Shown here: positions 34,975-41,198 of the stretch, piece by piece | Layout of the letters: every line of letters begins with the position of its first letter | How positions within the stretch are numbered: the stretch's first letter is position 1 | NCBI GenBank assembly: GCA_963793275.1 | Contig: CAWBZL010000003.1 | Coordinates: 496,001-560,000, forward strand | Reading direction: 5' to 3' | Length of the DNA stretch: 64,000 nucleotides | From: Marinirhabdus sp963793275 | GTDB taxonomy: Bacteria > Bacteroidota > Bacteroidia > Flavobacteriales > Flavobacteriaceae | Program-made: the position numbers and the translations under genes | The notes under the pieces: model-generated | The model's input: the letters and a program-made list of their open reading frames with translations, nothing else | Told to the model about the DNA's origin: nothing | Database searches by the model: none

Positions 34975-35610
34975 ATGACAAAAAAAGCAGCGCAAACTGC
35001 ATCATTTATGGTGCGTTTCAATCAGAAGATATATGAAGAAAAAGGAGAAGCAAAGGTACAATGGCGGGGTAGCGTGAGTCATGTACAGGGAGGTGAGGAT
35101 ATGCGTTTTTCCGACTTTAACGATGCTGTTGCCTTTATACAGGAGCGTCTTGCCGAATTAACGCTGGAGGCCACAAAAGATAAAAGTGACGAAGAACAGG
35201 AAGGAATTTTAAAGAAGAGCTTTTCATTGTTCAAATCGGTAGCAGCCAGTGGTAACAAAGTACTCATGGATACTATAAAAGATCCAAAAAAACAAGTGGC
35301 ACATTTTCAGGATCAGTTAAGTGAATTGGGTGAGGAGATGTGGGAAAAAGTCCCGTTGGATCAGTGGCGAAATGCATCTAAATCTGATTTTCAGGATATA
35401 AAGCAGTCTATTAGTGCTTTAACAAAATCCGTAGCTGCTTTAAATGCGAAGGTGGATCTTTTGAGTTCGGGAATTTCGGCTTCTAAAACAACTTCCAGAA
35501 AAGCGCCTGCTAAGAAACCTACGGCTAAAAAACCTTCAGCAAAAAAAACTGTTAGTGGTGTAAAGAAAACGACTGCTAAAGCAAAAACTTCCAAATCAAC
35601 AAAGAAATAA
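34975..35610 (+). CDS. Granule-associated-like protein with histone-like Lys/Ala/Pro tail
   Basis: 211 aa in three parts. Residues ~10-65 form a small ordered domain (MVRFNQKIYEEKGEAKVQW, a HVQGGEDMRF segment, then AFIQERLAEL). Residues ~70-165 are helical and phasin-like (SFSLFKSVAASGNKVLMDT, then DIKQSISALTKSVAALNAKVDLL, which looks coiled-coil). Residues ~168-211 are a very basic tail of AKKP/TAKK repeats ending STKK. The layout resembles PhaF-type phasins, where an amphipathic granule-binding part is joined to an AAKP-rich DNA-binding tail. The gene starts a two-gene unit with the SARP-like regulator 9 nt downstream. Granule function is inferred, not shown. Confidence 0.6.
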   Translation: MTKKAAQTASFMVRFNQKIYEEKGEAKVQWRGSVSHVQGGEDMRFSDFNDAVAFIQERLAELTLEATKDKSDEEQEGILKKSFSLFKSVAASGNKVLMDTIKDPKKQVAHFQDQLSELGEEMWEKVPLDQWRNASKSDFQDIKQSISALTKSVAALNAKVDLLSSGISASKTTSRKAPAKKPTAKKPSAKKTVSGVKKTTAKAKTSKSTKK

Positions 35611-35619
35611 CACGTGTTG

Positions 35620-36420
35620 ATGGCCACACATACTGAACAATTTAATATACTACAAAAATTTCAGAAGGAAGCTCCTGTCAGGTTTCAAACGCTGGGGAGT
35701 TTTATAGTTTGGCGAGATGGCGAGAAGGTTAGTTCCAAAGAATGGGGTAGAGATAAGACGCTGCAACTCATTCAGTATTTAATATCGTTTAGACAGCGCC
35801 GCGCATTGCACAAAGAACGCATTATGGAACATCTTTGGGAAGAAGGCGACGATCGTGATTTTAAAGTGGCTCTTCACGGGGTAAATAAAGTGCTGGAGCC
35901 TGAAAGACCTTCCAGAACCGAACCTGTTTATATAGAACGCCAGGGGATCACATACCAGCTCAACAAAGAAAAAGTATGGATAGATGTTGAAGCGATTGAA
36001 CAATATATAGCATTGGGTAACGATGTACTCGTAGAAGATGAAGCGCTTGCCAAAAGAGCTTATAAAGCGGCTATAGACCTATACCACGGAATGTATTTAC
36101 CCAATCGTATTTTTGAGGACTGGTCTACCGAAGAACGCGAGAAAACACAAATTCTCATTCTGGGAGCCTATGTGACGCTTGCCGAACTTCTCCTAAACGA
36201 AAACCCGATGGAAAGTGTCCGCCTCGCACAGCACGCCATCGCTATAGATGCTACCTGGGAGGATGCTTACAGAATCCAGATGAGAGCCTATATTACAAAG
36301 GGAAACCGCCCGCACGCCATAAAAGCCTATCAAAAATGTGCCGATGTTCTGGAAGAAGAATACGGTATAGACCCGCTACCTGAAACCAAAGCGTTATTAA
36401 AGGAAATTGAAGGTAGGTGA
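35620..36420 (+). CDS. SARP-like transcriptional regulator (winged helix + BTAD)
   Basis: 266 aa from the ATG at 35620 (GTG and TTG codons lie just before). Residues ~18-110 read as an OmpR/SARP-type winged helix: FQTLGSFIVWRDGEKV, LQLIQYLISFRQRRALHKE, HLWEEGD, then VALHGVNKVLEP and a YIERQGITYQL wing. Residues ~115-262 are a bacterial transcriptional activation domain with TPR-like helices (LYHGMYLP, TLAELLLNENPMESV, AHAIKAYQKCADVLEEEYGIDPLPE-type ending). No ATPase domain follows, so it has the small-SARP architecture. It sits upstream of promoters carrying SARP-style 11-bp direct repeats and probably controls the phasin-like genes. Confidence 0.8.
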   Translation: MATHTEQFNILQKFQKEAPVRFQTLGSFIVWRDGEKVSSKEWGRDKTLQLIQYLISFRQRRALHKERIMEHLWEEGDDRDFKVALHGVNKVLEPERPSRTEPVYIERQGITYQLNKEKVWIDVEAIEQYIALGNDVLVEDEALAKRAYKAAIDLYHGMYLPNRIFEDWSTEEREKTQILILGAYVTLAELLLNENPMESVRLAQHAIAIDATWEDAYRIQMRAYITKGNRPHAIKAYQKCADVLEEEYGIDPLPETKALLKEIEGR

Positions 36421-37035
36421 GCATTTAGAGGGTAGCTTAGAGTTTTGAGTTTTTGAAATTTATAACACTTTGTAAGTCATTTAAAGTTCAGTCTTTTCCC
36501 TCATTCCCAACCATTCTCAGGCTAGGAAGGGAGCCATTTCAAGTTGCTGCGGTTGGCTATTCAATATTTCTTAATTTTCAGTTTAAAAATCAACATTCTC
36601 GAATTCTCCAACACTTGATCTCTCCATAAAGAGAGTCCACGGATTTTCTTTAGCACTTTTGCGTACAACCATTAAAATTACAAGGTTGATGTATACGTTA
36701 CTAAAACCCTTTCAGGTAAGGTAAAAAACTTCAATTAACTTCAAGAATCAAAGGTTCCTGAGTCGAAATGCTTACCTTAGTATTAAAGGGCGGCATTTCT
36801 CAATTTTGGTCTTTTACGTCATTCTTCGCTTTCTTTTTTTGTAAACTCAACAATCCAACAATCCAACAATCCAACAATCAACAATCGTTAATTTTTTCGA
36901 CAGTATATTTTCCCGAAATTTCTTCCAGGCAATCTCTATTTCAGAAGTTTGTAAAAAAACATTATTTTTTTTCGATGCGCTAATCCCTTGCAAACACCGG
37001 CTTCTTTAAATAGATTCTACATTACACTCGACGGT
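36421..37035. other. Long intergenic region upstream of the phasin-like genes
   Basis: About 615 nt before the first operator-like repeat, with no credible ORF. It holds an 8-bp tandem repeat (36849-36886) and the motif TAATCCCTTGCAAACA (36981-36996), which recurs with one change at 37455-37470 before the third operator copy. Confidence 0.6.
36849..36886 (+). repeat. Short tandem repeat, unit AACAATCC
   Basis: Three full 8-bp units and a partial fourth, followed by a shortened AACAATC copy. Such arrays can vary in length by slippage; this one lies in non-coding DNA about 300 bp upstream of the first phasin-like gene. Confidence 0.85.
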
Positions 37036-37070
37036 TGCAACTGGGCTGTAACTCACAGATCGTACGTTTG
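37036..37070 (+). promoter_or_regulatory. SARP-type operator/promoter, copy 1
   Basis: TGCAACTGG (37036-37044) and TGTAACTCA (37047-37055) are direct repeats with an 11-bp period. Exactly 7 nt later comes TACGTTTG (37063-37070), a perfect TAnnTTTG -7 box. It lies upstream of copy 2 and both would transcribe the gene at 37188. Confidence 0.7.
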
Positions 37071-37114
37071 CAGTGTAATTAATTGAAAGTCCATAAAATT
37101 GAGACTCACAGGAT

Positions 37115-37149
37115 TGCAACTCGGCTGCAACTCGACATTTGTACGTTTG
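37115..37149 (+). promoter_or_regulatory. SARP-type operator/promoter, copy 2
   Basis: TGCAACTCG occurs twice without mismatch (37115-37123, 37126-37134), 11 bp apart, then 7 nt, then TACGTTTG (37142-37149). The ATG of the phasin-like gene is 38 nt beyond the box. The repeats occupy the place of the -33 element, as expected for an activator-dependent promoter. Confidence 0.75.
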
Positions 37150-37187
37150 CAGTATAAAATTTAAAGAACACATAAAACATACATAAG

Positions 37188-37448
37188 ATGGCAACTAAGA
37201 AAACAAAAAAAGTAAAAGCAACAGTGATAGAAACTATTACAGGAAAAGCACTAGGAGTAGCGACAAAACTAAATGATTTTGCACTAAACAAAACCGAAAA
37301 AGCGGTACTAACATCTTTCGCAATGACCGAAAAATGTATCGGCTTCTCGGGTAAGGTGATGAAGAAAGGTTTACAGGTTTCGGCAGCACAACAAAATATG
37401 GTTTTCGACGTCTTAGGTAGTGTTAAGAAAAAAATAGTAAAGAAGTAA
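37188..37448 (+). CDS. Small phasin-like protein, paralogue 1
   Basis: 86 aa, lysine-rich (pI high), mostly helical, no signal peptide. After a basic N terminus (MATKKTKKVKA) comes the shared family pattern: LNDFALNKTEKAV, a GKVMKKGLQVSAAQQ segment, and MVFDVLGSVKKK. The same pattern recurs in the proteins at 37553 and 38633. Amphipathic helices plus QQxMVFD..SVKK resemble phasins that coat storage granules. It is expressed from two tandem operator/promoter copies. Family assignment is by pattern and lipid-gene context. Confidence 0.65.
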   Translation: MATKKTKKVKATVIETITGKALGVATKLNDFALNKTEKAVLTSFAMTEKCIGFSGKVMKKGLQVSAAQQNMVFDVLGSVKKKIVKK

Positions 37449-37474
37449 AAAGGATAATCCCTTGAAAACAAGAG

Positions 37475-37509
37475 TGCAACTCATCTGTAACTCGCAGTTT
37501 GTAAGTTTG
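37475..37509 (+). promoter_or_regulatory. SARP-type operator/promoter, copy 3
   Basis: TGCAACTCA (37475-37483) and TGTAACTCG (37486-37494), 11-bp period, then 7 nt, then TAAGTTTG (37502-37509), again TAnnTTTG. It is located before the gene at 37553. TAATCCCTTGAAAACA just upstream (37455-37470) also recurs before copy 1. Confidence 0.7.
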
Positions 37510-37552
37510 TACCAAATTAATTTAATAAGAATAATAGTAAAAAATATATAGT

Positions 37553-38545
37553 ATGAAAACGAAGGCAAATACAACAGTAAAAAAAGTTAATAAAGAATTG
37601 GTGAATGCTTCTATGGCAGCCATCAATACAACTGTGCAAAACGGTGAAAAATGGCAAAAACTAACTAAGAAACTAATTAAGAAGTCGGAGCCGGTACGCA
37701 CAAAGCAAATGAATATGGTTTTTGAAACTGCAACAGCAGTAAAAGACCAGGCTACTACAGGAGCAGAAAGAATGATGGAATTGGTAGGTTACGACGCATC
37801 TGTTGTAGACAAAGCGATGAATTTTGCAACTAAAAATCCAATAAGCAAAAAAGTAATTAGTGTTGCTGGTACGGTTGCAGATAAGGTAAGCAAGAATCCA
37901 GTTGTAAAGAAAGTAGAAAAAACTACCGACGGTATCAAGAAGATGAGTATCGCGAAATATAACGATGTAAAGGAAGACGTTCTAGAAACAGCAACTAAGA
38001 TTCTTAAAAAAGGTGAAGAGTTTGTTGAAGATGCAAAAGAACCAAAGAAAACTACGAAACAAGTAAAAGCAAAGGGAGCTGCTAAAGTAAAAGCGACAAA
38101 AAAGACCACTGCTAAGAAAGCAACGGTTGCTAAGAAAACAACGGCTAAAAAAGTGGCAACTGTAAAAAAAGCAGCTAAAACGGTAGTTAAAGAGATCAAA
38201 ACCGAAGGAACTGAAAAAGTAGCAGATATTCGTGAGGAAGGAAAGAAGAAAGTTGCTGACGTAAAGAAAGAAACTGTGAAAGCCGTTAAGAATGACGCAA
38301 AAGACGACCTTAAATTAATCCACGGTATTGGACCAAAATTAGAGTCGGTATTTAATAGTAACGGAATTACTACGTATGTTGCACTTGCAAAAGCTGAGAA
38401 AACTCAAATAGAGAAAATTCTTGAAGAAGCAGGTCCAATCTTTAAAAACACCGATACAGCAGACTGGAAAAAACAAGCTGAAGTAGGTGCAGAAGGTGGT
38501 GAAGAAGCCCTTAAAACCTGGGTAGCTCGTTACAGAACTGCATAA
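37553..38545 (+). CDS. Phasin-like protein with histone H1-like tail and helix-hairpin-helix domain
   Basis: 330 aa in four parts. ~1-65: phasin-like helices related to the small paralogues (KWQKLTKKLIKKSEPVRTKQ, then MNMVFETATAVKDQ). ~66-165: helical segment with AMNFATKNPISKKVISVAGT. ~165-250: strongly basic Lys/Ala/Thr repeats (TKKTTAKKATVAKKTTAKK) like bacterial histone H1 homologues. ~252-325: a helix-hairpin-helix domain (LKLIHGIGPKLESVFNSNGI, EKTQIEKILEEAG), a common nucleic-acid-binding unit. The protein could tether granules to the nucleoid, as PhaF and PhaM do for polyhydroxyalkanoate. It has its own SARP-type operator. Function is inferred. Confidence 0.65.
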   Translation: MKTKANTTVKKVNKELVNASMAAINTTVQNGEKWQKLTKKLIKKSEPVRTKQMNMVFETATAVKDQATTGAERMMELVGYDASVVDKAMNFATKNPISKKVISVAGTVADKVSKNPVVKKVEKTTDGIKKMSIAKYNDVKEDVLETATKILKKGEEFVEDAKEPKKTTKQVKAKGAAKVKATKKTTAKKATVAKKTTAKKVATVKKAAKTVVKEIKTEGTEKVADIREEGKKKVADVKKETVKAVKNDAKDDLKLIHGIGPKLESVFNSNGITTYVALAKAEKTQIEKILEEAGPIFKNTDTADWKKQAEVGAEGGEEALKTWVARYRTA

Positions 38546-38552
38546 ATCTAAG

Positions 38553-38578
38553 TACTCCGCGCTGGAAAGCGTGGAGTA
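38553..38578 (+). other. Stem-loop between two phasin-like genes
   Basis: TACTCCGCGCT pairs with AGCGTGGAGTA (one G-U pair) around GGAA, directly after the stop of the 37553 gene. No U-run follows, so it looks more like an mRNA-stabilising or attenuating hairpin than a full terminator. Confidence 0.5.
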
Positions 38579-38632
38579 GTTTACTAAAAATAAAGAATAG
38601 CTTTTTAAAAAAGCATTTAAAAAATACTGAAG

Positions 38633-38920
38633 ATGAAAAAGAACACAAAAAAAGTAGCGCCAAAAGGAATTATCAACAAAGCACTACAAACAACAAAAAA
38701 AGCAGTAGCTAACGCAAACGACTTCGCACTTACTACAACAGAAACAGTAGTTACAGAAGGAATTGAAATTACTGCTCAATGGCAAACAGTAACAGAAACA
38801 GCTATTAAAGGCGGTCTTAAATTGGCTTCAAACCAACAAGACTTAGTTTTCGATGTACTCACGTCGGTTAAAAAGCAATACAAAGACGGTAAAAAAAGAT
38901 TTACCAAACTTGTAGCATAG
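38633..38920 (+). CDS. Small phasin-like protein, paralogue 2
   Basis: 95 aa, basic N terminus, then NDFALTTTETVVTEGI, a TAIKGGLKLASNQQD segment and LVFDVLTSVKKQYKDGKK, which align along the whole length with the 86-aa paralogue at 37188 and with the N terminus of the 37553 protein. All-helical and soluble. It lacks a SARP-type repeat of its own and is probably transcribed from copy 3 through the preceding hairpin. It ends before a good terminator. Confidence 0.65.
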   Translation: MKKNTKKVAPKGIINKALQTTKKAVANANDFALTTTETVVTEGIEITAQWQTVTETAIKGGLKLASNQQDLVFDVLTSVKKQYKDGKKRFTKLVA

Positions 38921-38955
38921 GTTAGTTAGTTAATAGGTTAATTATTTGGTTAATG

Positions 38956-38989
38956 CCGGGTTGTGTCGCAAGATATATCCCGGTTTTTT
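38956..38989 (+). terminator. Rho-independent terminator of the phasin-like genes
   Basis: CCGGG (38956-38960) pairs with CCCGG (38979-38983) over an 18-nt loop, followed by six T. Confidence 0.7.
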
Positions 38990-39041
38990 ATTTGGTAGCT
39001 ATTACTTTAAAATACCGTTCTAATTACTTAAATTTACGTAG

Positions 39042-39053
39042 TATGCATGCATA
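39042..39053. promoter_or_regulatory. 12-bp palindrome before the TetR-led lipid operon
   Basis: TATGCATGCATA is a perfect palindrome 157 bp upstream of the regulator gene and differs by one central base from the site in the glpK promoter (34854-34865). Nearer the gene, GAACT/AGTTC (39084-39100) is a second inverted repeat of operator size. Confidence 0.5.
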
Positions 39054-39188
39054 GCAAATTGTACTGAAATTTTAACGATCTACGAACTGTAAATTAGTTC
39101 AGCAGTATTTGTATTTTGAAACGTTAGACGATCAATACATGTGATAGTTATAACGTTTTTCGAATACACCCGTACACTTTTAAATTCG

Positions 39189-39196
39189 TACTTTTG
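39189..39196 (+). promoter_or_regulatory. -7 promoter element of the lipid operon
   Basis: TACTTTTG fits TAnnTTTG and ends 14 nt before the ATG at 39211, which implies a very short leader. Confidence 0.6.
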
Positions 39197-39210
39197 CACT
39201 CTATTTACTA

Positions 39211-39864
39211 ATGGCAAAGAAGAAGAAAATTTCGGCTCCCCAACTCATCGATTTATATATGGATGAAGTAGTGCGTTTGCAGGGAAAACCTACAGACATA
39301 GCATCGTTTTCTATAGCTCATAATTTTAAAGAAGAACAATTTTACGATCACTTCGAAAGTTTTACGGCATTAGATCAGGAAATTTTTAAAATACTTTTTG
39401 ATACCTCTGTCGCCACTTTGGTCGCAAGTACGGATTTTGTTTCTTTTGGAAAGAAGGATAAACTTCTGAGTTTGTTTTATACGTTTTTCGAAAACTTAAC
39501 TCTTAACAGGGATTTTATAGTGGTCACTATTGAAACCTATTCAAATCAATTAAAGGCGTTATCTGTTTTTTCTGATATGAAGATCAGTTTTTCGAATTTT
39601 ATGGGTTTGCTCGATTTTGAAACTATCGATCTCAATTTGGAAGCTATAGGAAATCTTCAAAAAACATCCATTACCGAAGGCGCATGGGTACAATTATTGC
39701 TCACTATTAAATTCTGGATGACAGATACTTCGGAGGAATTTCAAAAAACAGATATTTTCATTGAAAAATCTATCAATACAAGCATAGAATTACTAAATAC
39801 CCAGTCTTTTCACAATATTCTGGATCTGGGTAAATTTCTATATAACGAAAAATTTAAATCGTAA
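39211..39864 (+). CDS. TetR-like regulator
   Basis: 217 aa. An N-terminal helix-turn-helix region (~10-50: PTDIASFSIAHNFKEEQFYDHF) has the spacing of TetR proteins, although its recognition helix is poorly conserved. The remainder is an all-helical ligand-binding-type domain (FSNFMGLLDFETIDLNLEAIG, then VQLLLTIKFWM). It is first in a seven-gene operon of lipid enzymes, so it probably senses an acyl compound and controls this operon, and perhaps glpK through the shared palindrome. TetR membership is fairly clear; ligand and targets are inferred. Confidence 0.75.
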   Translation: MAKKKKISAPQLIDLYMDEVVRLQGKPTDIASFSIAHNFKEEQFYDHFESFTALDQEIFKILFDTSVATLVASTDFVSFGKKDKLLSLFYTFFENLTLNRDFIVVTIETYSNQLKALSVFSDMKISFSNFMGLLDFETIDLNLEAIGNLQKTSITEGAWVQLLLTIKFWMTDTSEEFQKTDIFIEKSINTSIELLNTQSFHNILDLGKFLYNEKFKS

Positions 39865-39872
39865 CCAAAGCA

Positions 39873-41192
39873 TTGAAAACCGCAAAAAATATCCCTTTAT
39901 CAAAAATACACCGAGCTTCAAAACTGGTGACAACAGGCGCAAAAGTAGGCGTGAATTATTTGAAATATTATGGAGATAGAATGGTGGGTTCTGAAGAAGA
40001 TGCTAAAGAACGCCTTAACGAAAACAATGCTTCAGACATTTACGATAGCTTAAAAACCCTCAAGGGAAGCGCTTTAAAAATGGCGCAGATGATGAGTATG
40101 GAGAAAAATATAATGCCCAAAGCATTTGTAGAAAAATTCTCCTTATCGCAGTTTTCGGTGCCTCCCTTATCGGCTCCTTTAGTATTAAAAACATTTAATA
40201 AATCCTTCGGAAAATTCCCGGACCAGTTGTTTGATGCGTTTAATACGCAAGCAGTAAATGCTGCAAGTATAGGGCAGGTGCATCAGGCTGAAAAGGACGG
40301 AAAAACGCTGGCTGTAAAGATTCAGTATCCCGGTGTAGCAGATAGTGTACAAAGCGATCTAGCCATTGTAAAGCCTATCGCTATGAAGATGTTTAATATA
40401 AAAGGAGAACATTCTGAGCAGTTTTTTAAGGAAGTTGAGGATAAATTACTGGAAGAGACAGATTACATTCTTGAGTTATCGCAAAGCCAGGAAGTTGTAG
40501 AAAAGTGTGCTCATATTCCGCATATAAATTTTCCGAAATATTATCCGGAATTTTCATCAAAGCAAATAATTACTATGGACTGGATGAAGGGGATTCACCT
40601 ATCCGAATTCACCCAAATTAATACAGACCAGACCGCGGCGAATAAACTGGGACAGGCATTGTGGGATTTTTACATGTACCAGATGCACGTATTGCACAAA
40701 GTTCATGCAGATCCGCATCCGGGAAATTTTTTAGTTTCTGAAGAAAAAGAACTCATCGCTCTGGATTTTGGGTGTATGAAGGAAATTCCGGACGAATTTT
40801 ATAATCCGTATTTCCAGTTATTTAAAAAGAAAGTCATAGAAGATGAGGAAAATTTTGAAACAAATTTGATGGCGCTTGAAGTGTTGCGGAAAGACGATAC
40901 CGAAGAAGATCTGCTATTTTGTAAGAAAATGTTTCGGGAAGTGCTGGATTTGTTTACTACTCCTTTTCAGCATACAACATTCGATTTTAGCAATGCTACT
41001 TTTTTCGATGAAATATCACAATTGGGAGAGCGCTACATGAAAAACACCAATATTAGAAAATTAAACGGAAACAGAGGTTCACGACATATTGTATATATGA
41101 ACCGAACTTTTTTCGGGCTTTTTAGCCTTATGTTCGATTTAAAAGCAGATGCTGTAAAGATTGATAATTATAAAGAATACATAAAAACATAG
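39873..41192 (+). CDS. ABC1/UbiB (ADCK) family atypical protein kinase-like protein
   Basis: 439 aa, TTG start 8 nt after the regulator's stop. Family landmarks: GSALKMAQMMSME in place of the usual KxGQ motif, AASIGQVHQAEKDGK with the ADCK invariant segment, LAVKIQYPGV with the ATP-site lysine, VHADPHPGNFLV and ALDFGCMKE (metal-binding Asp). UbiB/ABC1 proteins are ATPases or kinases tied to isoprenoid-lipid metabolism; in plant plastids several ABC1K members sit on plastoglobule lipid droplets with acyltransferases. Being inside a neutral-lipid operon here suggests a droplet-linked role rather than ubiquinone synthesis, because this phylum uses menaquinone. The role is inferred. Confidence 0.88.
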   Translation: MKTAKNIPLSKIHRASKLVTTGAKVGVNYLKYYGDRMVGSEEDAKERLNENNASDIYDSLKTLKGSALKMAQMMSMEKNIMPKAFVEKFSLSQFSVPPLSAPLVLKTFNKSFGKFPDQLFDAFNTQAVNAASIGQVHQAEKDGKTLAVKIQYPGVADSVQSDLAIVKPIAMKMFNIKGEHSEQFFKEVEDKLLEETDYILELSQSQEVVEKCAHIPHINFPKYYPEFSSKQIITMDWMKGIHLSEFTQINTDQTAANKLGQALWDFYMYQMHVLHKVHADPHPGNFLVSEEKELIALDFGCMKEIPDEFYNPYFQLFKKKVIEDEENFETNLMALEVLRKDDTEEDLLFCKKMFREVLDLFTTPFQHTTFDFSNATFFDEISQLGERYMKNTNIRKLNGNRGSRHIVYMNRTFFGLFSLMFDLKADAVKIDNYKEYIKT

Positions 41193-41198
41193 CTATTC

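Noticed and set aside
36849..36886. CRISPR-like array
   Set aside because: The units are 8 bp and contiguous with no spacers; it is a simple tandem repeat.
37789..38199. Long open frame on the minus strand opposite the 37553 gene
   Set aside because: It is the antisense shadow of the AAA/GCT/ACT-rich Lys-Ala-Thr repeat; its product is a low-complexity Phe/Ala/Val string with no start signals.
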